Source of the DNA: Kappaphycus alvarezii
Taxonomy: Eukaryota; Rhodophyta; Florideophyceae; Gigartinales; Solieriaceae
Length of the DNA: 64,000 bases
NCBI GenBank assembly: GCA_002205965.3
Contig: NADL03000708.1
Span: 310,001 to 374,000 of the forward strand
Direction: 5' to 3'
Shown: piece by piece, positions 1-13,031 of the stretch
Position numbering within the stretch: position 1 is the first letter of the stretch
How the letters are laid out: each line of letters begins with the position of its first letter
Made by a program: the position numbers and the translations under genes
The notes under the pieces: generated by a model
Told to the model about the DNA's origin: nothing
Database searches by the model: none
Seen by the model: only the letters and a program-made list of their open reading frames with translations

Positions 1-3000
1 TGGGTTGATTTGGAGCATAACTGTCAATCACGCGGTATAAGAGAGTACTTCGGTCGTGATTAGACAAAAGTATTCAATGAGATAGTTGAACGTCAACGGA
101 ATACAAGAGCTAATTCAAGAACACTTTTTATTGCATATTTGGCGAAATGAAGAACCTCTTTTACTTGAAAGGTAAATTAAATGCTCTTTTCGACATCTAA
201 GCCGTTTTGTAACCATTAGGGCTATGAATTTACTAGGAAACACGAAAAATGAGCATGTAATGCTTTCAGCGTCATAAAAGAATATATTTGAGTCAAAGGA
301 AATTAAAGCTGAATCAGGAGATATGCGAGGCAAATTTATAAACAGGTGGTAGTGAAGGAAAACCAGAGCTACGCAGTAACTATATAATATTTGAAAATGT
401 GGAGGTGAAAGAAAAGGTCCAGGAATTGGAAAAAAATAAATCTACTACTGAACAATTTGGCGCAGTAATCTCGGCTGATGTAATTCATTGCATTTGAGAC
501 GCTCTAATTTTGGATCAATTGAAATAGACTGAATTTGAGCGAATATTCTGGCGCAATTTCTAATTTATTTATCAAACTGGGCCGCATGAATTAAGGGTGA
601 TGACTAGCGCAGCGGCAGAAAAGGACCGACTGCTTGACTGGAACGAAGTAGATGAGCGTTCTCAAGAAAAAGAACTAGGCAGCGGAAATTAATTTGGTTT
701 CCTTTTCTTCTCGTGATAATTATGTAGCTAAGAATCAGTTCAATATTCAAATTGCAATTCTTTCTCTAGGAGTAATACCTTCCTGAGATTATGTAAGAAT
801 CTCTGGCAGCCATTGATAGGAATCTGACGAATAAGTTTAGAGCAGCCATCTCCGCAAGTACAGGGGGAATATGCAGAGATATATGGAAGTCGCATTTCCT
901 TTTCTGTCTTTTTTTTGTTCAAATGTAGAATACTAAAAGTTATAGTTGTACAGACAATGCATACATCATATTAAAATGATTTCATCAAATTGGTGATATC
1001 CTAGAGATGTTGAAACTTGAATGGCATAAAACATTGTTTTATTGTGTCAGTCATTTCAAACGCAGAATTAATTGTGTAAATAAAATGGATTCTGACGGAT
1101 TTATAAGGCCAAACATAATGATATTGCAGGACGTTAGTGTGAAGCTAAATTTTCTATAAACAGAGACCAGAAGCTTAAACGCAATTGTAGTGAACTTTTA
1201 GGGAATAAATGACGATCAATGATGATATAGTCACTCCTTTCTAGTCTTTTGAAGCAAGTAAATACTAAAAAACTCTTGGAACCAGGGTTTAAAGCCCAGC
1301 ATTACTTATATTCTGATTTAAATGAAACAGTTCAAACTAAATGACCTTATTGATTTGTTTCATGCACAGCGGTTTGATGTATCTATAGAACCTACGATTG
1401 AATGGTATGTTAACTATGCTTTCTCTTTTTATTGTTTTCATTAAAAGCTTAAACGAGAATAATTATTTTTCGCACTATGTACTATTTTGTAGAGCAGTAA
1501 TAATATAATCCATGACTCAGGCAGAATTATAGCAAAAAAATGTGAGCACGGCTTAAGGGATGCGTGAGGTTATCAATTCTTACGTAAGATTCCGAGAGAT
1601 ATATTATTAAACAAAGAGGGGCAATTGTCAATAAAGTAAACTTTCGTCTGAAAAATTCGCTCAATCTGCACAATTATCTATGGAAACTCGTTTTAAAGCC
1701 CTAAAAACACACAGCTTCTCCGATAATAGATTTAAATAATAGTTCAAAATGATGAAAAAGGTGCAAAATATTTTAAAACCCAACGTGGTATACGTTGGCG
1801 TGGACTGCAGTAAAATATATACACCTCAAAAATGGAAATTGGCATTTATAGGCTGCTTCATGTCTACATTTTGCTACTAGGTTTGTATTATAGTCTTTCT
1901 CTTTCATTTCAACATCCTTGCCTGCTCTCTACATGAAAATATATTATCATAGTTTTTAGTCAATAAGCATGTGCTAGACCAAACTAGAAACTATTTTTTG
2001 CACGAGAGAATACATAGAACCCCTCTGAAATGACGTCTATTAAACCGGGAGATATCAACTTTATCGAACGAAATTAAGTCGAAAGCACCATGTCTGAAAG
2101 CTTCGGTCGCAATTAGTAAAATCGTATTATAGCATTAATGAACACAAAAGTAGCCTCTCATTTGAAAATGAGCTGACTCTCAATCCCATAGGTGCTGATT
2201 GAACTATTTTATCATATAAGTAGAGAAATTAATGTCCTGAGACTGAGCTTGTCGAGGAGATTATATCGAGGGCTTCTGATATGTTTATTGAATCCCCTTC
2301 GAGTTGGTTGCATAATAACCAGTGCTAGGGGCTGAATATTTGATGCATGATGTTAAACTTTTGTTAGACGATGGTATAAGTCACCGATTAATTTCTTAAT
2401 TACCTTCAAAATGAAAGAAAAGTAAACTATAGCTCAATTTGTGTTTTTTTCAGAATTTCCGAAAGCAGTAGACCTAATAACTTCCCGTACCAAAGTGCTA
2501 GGTGCGAATAAAGTACCAAATTTTAGTTCTCCCAAGCAAACCTTTTGTCCAATCCCTTGCAACACGGTTTCAATAGTTCTGATGGCAAATATGGGTCTTA
2601 ATCAATCTTGTAATGAAAAACCCCGTAATTTATTCTTCCCTTCTTGATAGAGGATGTGTTTTCCCGTGCTTATTTTCCAACATATTTTCGAGAATATTTC
2701 TATTAAAGAAACTCAAATAACTGTAGATCTCCGTTTTTAAAAATTACTTTTGAAAATTCATATCCTCTCTTTCAAAAATAATTCAACTCTTCTTTCTCTT
2801 GGCCACTTTTCCGGCCATCATTTTCTTTCATTATTTTCATGCCTGCAGAAATTGACATTAAAATGAAATTGCAATATGGAGGCGTATTGATTATTCACCT
2901 GAAGGTACTAAAAAGGTTGGATATAATTTTATTCAGGTTTTACCATTGCGGCGGTCAATAATCGCTTCTAATAAAAAAATGATCTCTCCACCAGTTCTAC

Positions 3001-5090
3001 CTCCCAGATTTCCACTGAAATGAATTTCATTCTGCACTTTCTCTCTGATTAGGTTGATTATATTTGAATTCTAGACGGATAAAGCGTTGAGGATTGAACA
3101 TTTCGCAACTTCATCGGAAGGAGCGGATGAAAATTAGGAGGATGAGGATGTTCCGAATATTAAGGACTATGGGGACCTGTAGGAGCAGTTGAAGTGTAAT
3201 CAGGAGACGTTGCAATACAATCATAAAAATGAAATAGGCAATATTTCTTCGCAGGATAGGGCGTCTTCTAAGATCAAAAGAAAGCTCAATTATGATATTG
3301 TTGTGGTCTGAGGCTTTCCTGTTGCGGATGGGAAAAATACTACGCATATTGGGAAGAATTTAGAGCACTGGATACTTCTGGAGAAGTAAGATATAATCAT
3401 AATCCCGCTGCAAACTTTTTTCGGGGTTGTAAATTCGGTATTGATATTTTGCATATTCTTTTCAGTTACAGTCTTGAGGCTGATGAAAGTGAAGATTAAA
3501 TATTGATTATCATCTCATAATAATCCTAGCTCCATGATGTGCATTACTCATGGTTTACTTGAATGCGGTGCTTTTTATCTAATAAGTTCCATGCTCGAAA
3601 GGATCGGAAAGTTCTACACTGATGGATAATTTTTTGCTTTAAGAAACATGGATGAGACGTCGCTCTAGTCCCATATAAATATGTAAATTCACACTTTTCT
3701 AAATTCTCGACACTTCAGCAGGGGTAATTCATATTTACGCTATCTAAAGTGGCGTAAATAATTTTTATGCTGTTTGAAATCTAGTAAATCAACTCGTAGT
3801 TATTTTTTAGCGACATTATTCCCAATGTAATGGGTGTTTAGAAATATTTCAAAGAAAAATCCTTCTCGAAAGTAGATATAGTAAATCTTTTTGTATTTCA
3901 AAGGCCTTTTTTTGACTTAAAAGTTTGATATGGAATTTGTTCTCTCTATTTTTTCCAGAGATGATAAGTCATATGCAGAGGTACCCTAAAATTTATGTCT
4001 TTTGTCTTTCAGAAGTATCTCCTGTACCATAAAAGGTCCAAAAAGATTTCATGTAGAGAGAAAATTTAATCTTTTCATAGTTTGAAAAGTTATAGAACCG
4101 ATTCGGTCACTCTAAAAGAGATTTTACAATTTAAATCCCTTCCACTCTAACTTATGAGCTTTTACAGCCTCAAAAGCCCGTTATGGATACCAAATATCAC
4201 ATACAAAATAGTTCAATATTACTTTTGAAGTTACAATTGATGGCTTCATAGTAATATTTTCATTTTAAATAACTACAGAGAAACTTATTGAGAACGAAGT
4301 CTGAAGTTGTAGGGCATATTCAGAGTGAAAAAATGATCTTTCTTATATTAAACAAAGGTTTAAAGTTGTCACTGGTACAGAGGACGTCATTTTCTGTAAT
4401 TGAAAGAAATATGTTCGAATTATTGGTAAATATTGAGGTACTTCGTTCAAATCTTTACTAAATATTATATGAAACCGTGAAAATAACACAAGTGAAGAAG
4501 TATTAAAACTACCAATTAAGAAAAAATTGGATAAATATTACAGCGATGAAGCCTTTAAACTGGAAACCTATGATTATTGAAGTAATTTAGAGCTATTAGA
4601 TTATGTAGATAGTATCAAAACATTTGTCTGGAAAACATTTTAAAAAAGCTCTGTTTTCACATATTTACATTTATAGGTAGCAATTGCAAAATAAATACAC
4701 CCCCAAATACAAGGAAAACGAACTAATTTATCCGAAAACCCCCCTTGCAGAAAATACAATTTGAGTATAAATTCAGGCAATTAGATTTTTTATTACATTT
4801 TAACATAAAATACAGCGGTTCATTTCTCCTAGAGCCCAAGCACGCCCTTCATGACTTAATTCTCTTAGTGACACGAATTTCGTAGAGCCAGTACGGGGTG
4901 AGACCATCTCTTTCTTAAAATGTCTGTTCATTTTAGCTATTGAAAGTACGAATATTTGACTGCGTTATATTCCCAGTCTCTTATTTCGTTTACTTAAATA
5001 TAAAAGGAATTGACTCGGTATAGGAGCCCTAAAAATAATATTCTGAAAGAACAGAGAATTTTTTCTTGGAATAATCTGATTGGATATAAA
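1..5090. other. AT-rich stretch without a recognisable gene
   Basis: Strongly AT-rich DNA. Open frames here are no longer than chance allows at this composition (about 60-80 codons), and none shows a motif I recognise. The one segment worth a separate entry is the exon-like stretch at 2454-2650. I saw no convincing long repeat or RNA gene. Confidence 0.5.
2454..2650 (+). other. Possible terminal exon, unrecognised
   Basis: A pyrimidine-rich run ending in TTTTTTTCAG at about 2444-2453 looks like a good 3' splice site and is followed directly by about 64 open codons ending in TGA at 2646-2648. The translation (for example FPKAVDLITSRTKVLG) matches no family I know. No upstream exon with a matching phase was found, so this may be chance. 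Confidence 0.15.
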
Positions 5091-5107
5091 CAGCACGTAG
5101 GCTGATC

Positions 5108-5476
5108 AACGGTCCAGAAATTACGCGTCCTATAGGCGATGCGGAACATCATCGGCTAGCCAACCAGGCTCGCGTAGGTACGCGAGATAAGCTTCGGGAT
5201 GAATACTTTGATAATCATAACTATTTTGTGCAGAGGCGGTGCCACGCCGACTTCGAGGACGGTGAGGAAATCTTTGAGAGTATCATCGTGTCCAAAACTT
5301 CCCCAACGATGTTGGATGGACCTGTGCGGATGAGCAGTGAGGCGAGGCAGGCGGAACGGGTGACACACGCTGCAACGTTTGAGCTGAAGAAATTCAATGA
5401 GGACCCAGCGGAGCACGATCTGGAAAGACATCTGATTGTGGACCACATGTGGAAAAGTCATGGTAACTCTTGATTC
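5108..5476 (+). pseudogene. PIF/Harbinger-type transposase, C-terminal fragment
   Basis: An open frame of about 120 codons whose end resembles the tail of PIF/Harbinger DDE transposases. In that family the C-terminus has an R..xxH..L..DLxxHxW..xGN pattern. Here I see RQAERVTHAATFELKKFNED followed by HDLERHLIVDHMWKSHGNS and a stop. The first half (ANQARVGTRDKLRDEYFDNH) is less diagnostic, and the catalytic core is absent. The frame converges tail to tail with the Myb/SANT-like ORF at 5652-6595. In autonomous PIF/Harbinger elements a transposase and a Myb-like protein are both needed for transposition, so the neighbour supports the call. It is a truncated fossil; the family call rests on tail pattern and context. 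Confidence 0.5.
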
Positions 5477-5651
5477 AAGTGGGTCCAAATTACGGTTAAC
5501 ATCATCATTTTGCGGTACTATTTCACCAATAAAGTACTGCATTTCGTTTTAGCCGGAGATACAGTTGTTCTCTGGAGCTCAAAACTGCCTCTTGTCTCCT
5601 TAAGAGAGCTCTGAGCACTTTTGGGACGGCTTCTGCAGGCTGAGAATGTCG

Positions 5652-6595
5652 TCAGCCCAGATAAGGCTGCCAGAGGGTGAATTCGCATCTGCGCCAGAAA
5701 ATAGTATTCATAGTTAGCAAATTGGCCATAATTGACGTTTCCAAGACGTCGAGACCTTCCTTCTCGCCCTCTTTCTCCATATCGGCTCTCATCGCCTCCA
5801 AATACTTCTTCTGCTGCATCGCGAAGAGTTGATTCGCCATGTCCGACTCTATACCCTTCAGCCCCCGCTTGAACAACTGCGTGTCGTTTTGACGTGCGAG
5901 CGCCTATACATGCCTATTCTGCGACGCAATCGACTCTTTTTTCATACGCAACTACTTCTATCAGTGCTCAATGAGTGCGAGATTCTGCTTCCCTAACGGC
6001 GCCAAGTTGGGTGGTTGTCGTTCTTGACGTTGATGCCGACCCTCGTGTCCAGCTTATTCTTAGTCGTCCAGTACGACTCCCCTGCGGTTCCTCCATCCGT
6101 CTTGCTTCCGTGAACGTCGTACTATGAATGCTCTAAGTCTCGGTACTCAGTGTGCTCGGCCGCCACGAACTTTGGAAATACACGCAGTACTTCCCAACAA
6201 GAGATAAATCAAAACTCGGATCCCACGTCCTCTTTAGGGTTCTGCATATTCCTTCTGTTGAAGAGAACTGTCGACAACCGCATTTTGGCCCAGAAACCAC
6301 CACTGCGTTTCATCTTCTTAATAGTTGCAAAAGAACTGCTGAAGCGCGAGCATTCTTTGGAAATTTTGCAACAGAGGTTCTCAGTCACAGGCAATTTCTG
6401 CGGCAGCGAAGCTTTTGTTTTATTCTCTCTGTATTCACCGTATATATTCTCGCAGTTTGTCTCTCTCGACTTACCCTAATCAACAGTAGGGTCATTACTA
6501 ACCAGTATGTAGGCTTTTATGATTTTCTGGTCCTCTTTTCTTGCGTCGTTTCTTCCACGGACAAATGTTGTCAGGAAGAGAGGATTGCTCGACAT
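5652..6595 (-). pseudogene. PIF/Harbinger accessory ORF1 (Myb/SANT-like, NAM-associated type), decayed
   Basis: Read on the minus strand from an ATG at 6595, a broken frame gives in order: a Myb/SANT-like start (EDQKIIKAYILVSNDPTV), a conserved middle (KECSRFSSSFATIKKMKRSG), an ISCWEVLRVFPKF block matching the CW..LR..PKW motif of this family, then a charged coiled-coil tail (FKRGLKGIESDMANQLFAMQ). This order is typical of the DNA-binding partner protein of PIF/Harbinger transposons, related to plant NAM-associated proteins. Several in-frame stops (TAG after TVD, TGA before FISCW, a cluster near 5960) and at least one frameshift near 6000 make it non-functional. Plus-strand frames at 6150-6917 are its antisense shadows. 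Confidence 0.65.
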
Positions 6596-9000
6596 TTTTG
6601 TGATGGAAGTGGTCCGATTGAATGACTACACGCTGCTCTCGCTCCTTTTTCTCTCCCTTCTCTCTTATTTCTATCATCTGGGTCCTTCAAGTCCCTACAA
6701 TGCTTTGCTGCTTGCCTTTCATCCAGTCTTTTCCGTACTAATCCACTATAATACATTATATGGTATGGCTTCAAACCAGTCGAAATCGAGCACTAAAATC
6801 CTGAGCAACTGTGGGGCATATTTGCCCAGTTTTCAAATATTTCATTTGCCTACTGGCCAGAGCGACCTCGATCGACGGACCAAAAAGATTATTTTTGATC
6901 TTTTACTCGTTTTGTGATGGTCAGTGGATACACTCCAAGTTGTAACCTTTCTATGGTAGGTAGTATATGTTAACCCCTTATTGAACATTGAAGCCGGAAC
7001 TTTATTGGTTTCTACATCAATTCTCCGCTAAAAGTCAACAGTATACAACGCACAGTTGACATAGTGATATATGACTACATAAATAAGTTATAATTAAATA
7101 TTGAAACATAGCATTGAGTGTTATCGGAAGTAGATTTAACAGATCTAAATGATGAATGGCATATCTATGGACACAAAATTTATGATTTCCCAATGATTTA
7201 TAACAAGGAATACTTAGAAATTAATTTTGGGATTAATTAACATCTAAAGAATCTAGAACAAAAATCGATATTTCGACCTACCATAGCATCACTTATGCGT
7301 TTCTATCGCTTCTTTAGCAACTCCTCATGAAAATATTTATGGTTCAACATATTTATCCCTCCTTATTACAGGCAATAATAGAATAATGAAAAAAATGACT
7401 CCAGGGAAACTCTTCGTATATTTTCTTGTAAACAAATCCTATTTTAATTACTTTGTTGACATAAATTAGCGGTCTAATCATCTCGGATGATTCCGCAAAA
7501 CTTCTGATCATGCATGGCATGCATGCTTTTGATTACTCCGCATTGTGTAGTAATCAAAAGATATTTGTTAAAATTTTAAAGAAAGCTATTGAATTTACAC
7601 ACAGTGTCCAAATCATATGTTCACAAGGCGCAATTTCTTTACAAACTGTTTACACGGTATTACTATCAATATTATCTTTACGTGAGAGTTCTCAAACCAA
7701 CAAATTTGAATGTAAATGGCAGGCTCTATACCCAGAAATTCTGCAACCACGAGAATTCATTGTTAAATGTAATCCATACTGGAACTAATCTCAAATCCTC
7801 AGCTTTTCTGCTGCTCATCTCATCTTTTGATGTTTGCAGTAGTCAGCAAAAGCCCGTCAAGTTTTTGGCACACCTTATATCAGAAAATCATGAACGATAC
7901 CCTTGCTATTGTGTTAAAGTTCTCTCTTTACAACATATCGTAAGCAACTTTAGTATTTGCCACTATAAATTCCAGCATAGAGTACTATACTTCACAGGCA
8001 ATAAGAAGATATACTATGAATCCTTGCGATTAGACTAACGCAAAATAAGTTCATGCCAAGAGCTTCTTGTTACTCAATAACTACGCCAAGTTGTCACAAA
8101 TATGAATTATACTAAGAAAAGGAAGTATTGGTTTCGTTTACACTCCTGTTTAGAGAATTTTGGACCCCTAGACAGGATAAATTCACCTTTTTGGCTATAA
8201 AAGGCCCACAGTCTGCTCTGTTCATGAAAAAAGGTCCATATTATCGTCAAAAAACCGTTGCTCATGCTTGCGCTTCTACTCTTTCTGCATCTGCACACTA
8301 TATGATATTATCTTCCGAATGTTATTTATTCTTTGGGTCCTTCAATACGACTGCATAATTTTACTTAAATATAAGTTGCCGCATTTATTTATAAATATTT
8401 ACAAATAAATATTCACACCAACCTTTCATGCAACTGATTTTCTAATAAATGCACGGAGAATAACTAAATCGTGCTTCACTTTTCATAACTCTAAATTTAA
8501 GAAGGAAAAATATTTATTTAACATAAAAACACACTAACCGCGTCCTTTTCATCTATTATGCTGCTTACCAAATGAGAGCCCTGGTGAAAAGAGAACTTCT
8601 GTCCCCATAGCACGATTTCCTTTTCACAAGGCCAGTCAACCGTAAATTTTAGGTTTAAAATCATAATGTTTGAGTTTTAGTACTCTTTTTCTCCAACCTT
8701 TACGTTATAAACTTCCAATGATTATTTTGATCAATTATTTGAATATGTTGCCATTTATTCCGACATCATTTATCAAAGAAGGGTTATGAATACAGAAATA
8801 CTTAATTTTACATATTGCTGCCATCACAGAAAATCTACAGTCGGCTTTTCTGTGTATCAGGAAAGCGATTTAATTTTCTAATTCGTTATACCAACTCTGT
8901 TTAATTATTATTGATTTAAAATCAACTATTGCCTTTTAGTTACATTTTTATTTTCTTGTGGTTCTTCGTATACTATTTTTTAAAACTAGATCCTTTATGC
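6596..9000. other. AT-rich spacer; one 149-codon ORF of unknown status
   Basis: No recognisable gene. The longest open frame is plus strand 7589-8038 (149 codons, rich in Tyr, Phe, Leu and Ser, starting MNLHTVSKSYVHKAQFLYKL). At this base composition a frame of this length is only marginally longer than chance, it has no motif I know, and another frame overlaps it at 7510-7788. A further plus frame at 8128-8358 is preceded by a pyrimidine-rich CTGTTTAG that could act as an acceptor. I would not call either a gene. Confidence 0.3.
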
Positions 9001-9003
9001 GAA

Positions 9004-9451
9004 CTAGTGTCTATTGGACCGTTGTCCTCATATGAGGACAACTTTTAGCCCTTTATTTTCAATACAATTCTTTTTTACCTCAACGAATTTCTTGTCCCTC
9101 CGCATTAGTTCATGAGTGTAGATGGCCGATCAAAACAAACTTTTCAAGATTATTGACATCGTTTAAGCCTAGAGCAATTTTCCCTCACCAGCTTCCGCTC
9201 TTCGCAAGAAGTTGTGAAAACGACTACGTTTTGGAAGGAAAAATAGTTCGTATTATCGTGGGGGGTTTCAGAAACGAGGGCGCACGTACAGTAAAAATTA
9301 CTGTACTGTAATTTAACATGAAAAACCTGTTTTCCAGTAAAAATTTCGGCCTTCCAAAACATTTACCTTTCCAAAATGTAACGGAAACTGTCCTCATATG
9401 AGGACAAATTGTGCCTCATATGAGGACAGAGCATGGTCGCATAGACACTAG
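9004..9451. mobile_element. MITE-like non-autonomous DNA element with inverted termini
   Basis: A 448-bp unit whose ends are inverted repeats. The left end reads CTAGTGTCTAT (9004-9014) and the right end reads ATAGACACTAG (9441-9451). Just inside each end lies the perfect palindrome TGTCCTCATATGAGGACA or part of it: 9023-9040, 9389-9406 and a partial copy at 9412-9428. The inside carries only a 70-codon minus frame (9150-9362) with no transposase motif, so the unit would depend on a transposase elsewhere. Target duplications are not obvious, so the superfamily stays open. Confidence 0.65.
9021..9042. repeat. Perfect 22-bp palindrome inside left terminus
   Basis: The sequence equals its own reverse complement over 22 bp, centred on CATATG. 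The 18-bp core is repeated perfectly at 9389-9406 and partly at 9412-9428. Repeated subterminal palindromes in a DNA transposon usually act as transposase-binding sites; that role is inferred. Confidence 0.7.
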
Positions 9452-10489
9452 CGTACATTATAAGTTATTCAATCATTAAAGTACACAAATATGATCTAAA
9501 AATGGCTATTTTATTTGGAAACGTATCCCTTTAGTATAAACAGAAGGTATATCTTCATAATGCTCACATCGGTATTTTTAATTTGAAAAAATCCGTCAGT
9601 ATGGCGCTTTAGAATAATAGCACAGCCATATATAACTAATTTGCGTAGTTATCCAGAAATAGAAATAAGTTAACGATTTTTATAAACTAAATAAAACTGC
9701 ATGGAGACTGAAGAGTGGTTAAATTTAATCAGAAATGTCAAAAAATAACTTTCTAGTTTTTAAATAAAGACAAAATGTTTTCATTTTACAAGTATTTCGA
9801 CAGCTAGTTTCATGTATTTTACAACACAGGCCAAATTGGCATAAATTCGACAATCTCTTAGTCATATTCAATTTATTTATACATTGCAGAAAGATATCCA
9901 TATGCTGAACCCATCCATCACAGTTCGAAATCTATCAATAAAAGTGAATTTTTTTAGACAGTTAAAGTCAGATATTACATTATTGAAACATAATCAAAGC
10001 ATTTAGCCCCAAATTATTCAGAAATTTTGTCTTGCCCCGTCTACATCGTTTTCGGTGTGATTTCAATAAATAAAATGATATTCCGTCCAAATAAGCGATG
10101 ACAGACTCCTTTTTGTCTCTGAACTCGCCGTAAAGCTTTACAAAATTTCTGAAGCATTTCAGGTAGTCGGAAATATTTATTTTTTTATCATTACACACAT
10201 GCCTGCCCAATACAGAAAAACTTTCCTCAATATCCATTTTACATGAAATCAAATACTTTCACCATATTTTGACTCTTTTTTATGTGCTTTATCGACTAAT
10301 GATACTTTACATTTACACCGCTTTTAATCCTTATCAGGAAACTTGAATATATATATTAGATCTGATCAACACAGATTAAAAATAAGATACACCTGTTTAC
10401 AGCTCATTTGAGTATGAATGTCTTCTGCGTTTTTTCTGCAACATGGCAAGTACCAAATTGGATATCTGAACTTTGTCGAGTCTTGGGGA
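9452..10489. other. AT-rich spacer
   Basis: No gene recognised. A 90-codon minus frame at 9980-10252 (starting MISCKMDIEESFSVLGRHVC) has no motif I know and is within chance length. Confidence 0.3.
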
Positions 10490-10672
10490 AAAGGGGGGTA
10501 TTTTGGGGTTATTTAAATACATGTAAGATGTGGTCTGTTATATGCACGCCTCTAATGCGTTATGCGGGATAAGTCGTCACTGATGGGTAACACTACATGA
10601 CCTTCCTTACCGGTCCGGCTCAATGCCAGCGACCAGGCATGCCGCGATAGACATGACGGCCGCGGCAGCGTG
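10490..10672 (+). repeat. Dispersed repeat family R, copy 1
   Basis: Shares a core with 12510-12680 and 60230-60335: a GATGTGG-like stretch, then TAATGCGTTATG, GGATAAGTCGTCAC, GGGTAACACTA. After the core, copies 1 and 2 continue into a GC-rich part with GGCTCAATGCC and a CCGCG tract. All three copies have the same orientation. Copy 3 lies just upstream of the Ty3/gypsy gag, so the repeat may be an LTR or LTR fragment of that family. Confidence 0.7.
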
Positions 10673-12509
10673 CCTTTGGGTAAGCACCGCTCTAAGCATC
10701 CCATAGGTCTCCATCGCTCGAACGGCCACGTTCCGCGCGACATCATTAAGCACCGTGTAGGCTTCTGGGTCCCATCCTTGAATTAAATAATGGAAATGAG
10801 GACTAACATATGGATATTATACAAAAACCTTACTTTTTTACCAGTTCTAATTTCATATTTGATACTACTTGCACCCAAACGAGAGAAATAGCGAAAATTT
10901 TCCTTGCAATGAATTAACTTTCCTCTACCTAATCCAAATTCCTTCTTATACACAAATATCTTCCACTCTCGTTTTATACTCATTTAACTAATCCTAAAAT
11001 AAACTCTCGGCTGCTACTAGGCTCTCAAAGACTGTAGCTTCCAGTATCTCGGATAGAAGTCAGCTTTCGTTCGTTCAGCTCAGTTTGCTATCTCATGTGC
11101 TCAATTATGTTTTTCATGAAATAAATAACAATGTGACAGCTAGACGTACATTTGCTCGTTGCAAAATATTTTAAATATTCTATGGTTACGGTCGGGCAAA
11201 ATGTATGCTCTCAACGAAATTTAACTTCTTATGACGGAAATGGTAAATTCTGAAGACACTTGTTGAATCTATTTAAGTTTCTGAATTATTAAGGTTTATC
11301 TATATTATTGATTTCATTTTGATTGATTGGTTGAACGGAAAGTTCAATCAAATCTATATAAGGAGGGAGTTCATTCCCAGATATAAACAAATTGGTACAT
11401 AAAGGTGAATTTTGGCACATCCGAGGGTATTTTTAATAGTAGAATCATGAAAGAGCTTCTTTTTGCATACTTTTCGTTTTATGCATTTATTTCAAAACCC
11501 TGAATTGTTTTAACACATATTATGAGTGAAAACTCCTACAATATTCCTAGCGCCCCTTAAACCGAATCGAATTGAATCCTACTTTCTCACCAGCAAAAAA
11601 TTAATCTTGCGGGAAATATATATTAGGTCGGAGGGAGTGAGAATTACTGAGATGCATGTAGTTGGGGTTCACTCTTTCGGTATTTCTCAGATATATTACA
11701 TGGCGTATCGGAAATTTCATCTTTTATCCAACACGCATGGGCCCTCTTCGTGCTTTTTTGGTCGAGAATAGCAATTTCAAGATTCGTTTTAAATTATACT
11801 ATTTTCAATGAGAGGGACTGTTCGAAAGGACATGTATGAGAATGTTTCACCGTATGACCTATTTGAGCATTTCCTTCAAACTAATTTTAATTATGCGATA
11901 TTATTTGTCAGATGATATTACGGAAAATCACTTCTTCCATTTCTAAATATTCCTTGAATATTCAGCTAGAAGAAGGGATAATTATTGTACTCCGTGCTAA
12001 TATATAGTGCTATTTCGTTATGGTACCGAATAAGGTTGATCAAGAGCATCCTGTTTCTCTTCTAATGCCACAAATTAACCCATCTTTCAACTCTTTGAAT
12101 GAAAAGATATCTAAATGCAAAAATTTGCACCCCATGCCAAATACAGTCGGTGATTTTTCCCGTTCTTTGACGAAAATAATCAATGCAACTAAATACTACG
12201 GAGATCTCAACATGTTCCGCTTCATGTAAAGCAGAATTCAGTAGCGATGGAAATAATATGCATCAAAACCTTACAAATGAAATTTTACATTACCCAAACT
12301 AAGAACTTGATATTATAGAAATGGGAAATGAACGTACAGAGAGCTCAAATTTTAGAATGTGAATATTTCAAACGTATTCAGACTTATATTTGTGATATTT
12401 GTGCGGCTTTCAGTTCGAGAGTTGAGAATATGCTCCAAAGAACTTCAACTTCTTTCTATTTGGTCACAAAAAACACCATATAGCTTATTGCATCAATTTG
12501 AGGAGAGGG
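10673..12509. other. AT-rich interior between two R repeats
   Basis: Contains only short frames (10783-10983 minus, 11526-11771 plus, 12020-12229 plus), none with a recognisable motif. Because it is bracketed by same-orientation R repeats, it could be the interior of a small LTR-flanked non-autonomous element of about 2.2 kb. Confidence 0.3.
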
Positions 12510-12680
12510 AGGGTTTTTTGGCTTATTTTAATGTATGGAAGATGTGGTCCGTTATAGCCACGCTGCTTATGCGTTGTGTGGGATAAGTCGTCACAGATAG
12601 GTAACACTAAATAAAATTCCTTATAGTGCCGGCTCAATGCCGGCGAGCAGGCATTCCGCGTTAGGCATGGCCGCCGCTTA
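12510..12680 (+). repeat. Dispersed repeat family R, copy 2
   Basis: Second copy of the family described at 10490-10672, same orientation. Matches include GATGTGGTC, TATGCGTTGTGTGGGATAAG, TCGTCACAGATAGGTAACAC, and the downstream GC-rich GGCTCAATGCCGGCGA tract that copy 3 lacks. Confidence 0.7.
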
Positions 12681-13031
12681 AGGAAAGTGCAAGGCGCCTT
12701 AGAAGAGGAATGCGGGGTAGCGCACGTAACCCAAGAAAGGACTGGCCTACCTGTTGAATTTTAAGTATTGTTCAGATTAGCGAAGAGCAAGTGTAAATGG
12801 AATGTTGATGTTAACGAATTGATGTTGACATCAACAGTATACTAAAGAGCCCGAGACACGTTTTCCACTGAATGAGGAAGGCCACTCTGGTCTCTCGAAA
12901 AAGTCCTTTGTGCAAAAAATCATACCCTTTGTTTTACACTCCTTTTGGATAGCCAAATTTTCATTTTTCACTGTGTGATCAGTTCTTCAAAATTGCAGAG
13001 GTGATGCAGGGGGTTCATTTAACGTAACAAA

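Noticed and set aside
6150..6917. Plus-strand ORFs of 109, 157 and 132 codons
   Set aside because: They are antisense to the recognisable Myb/SANT-like fossil on the minus strand and overlap one another in different frames.
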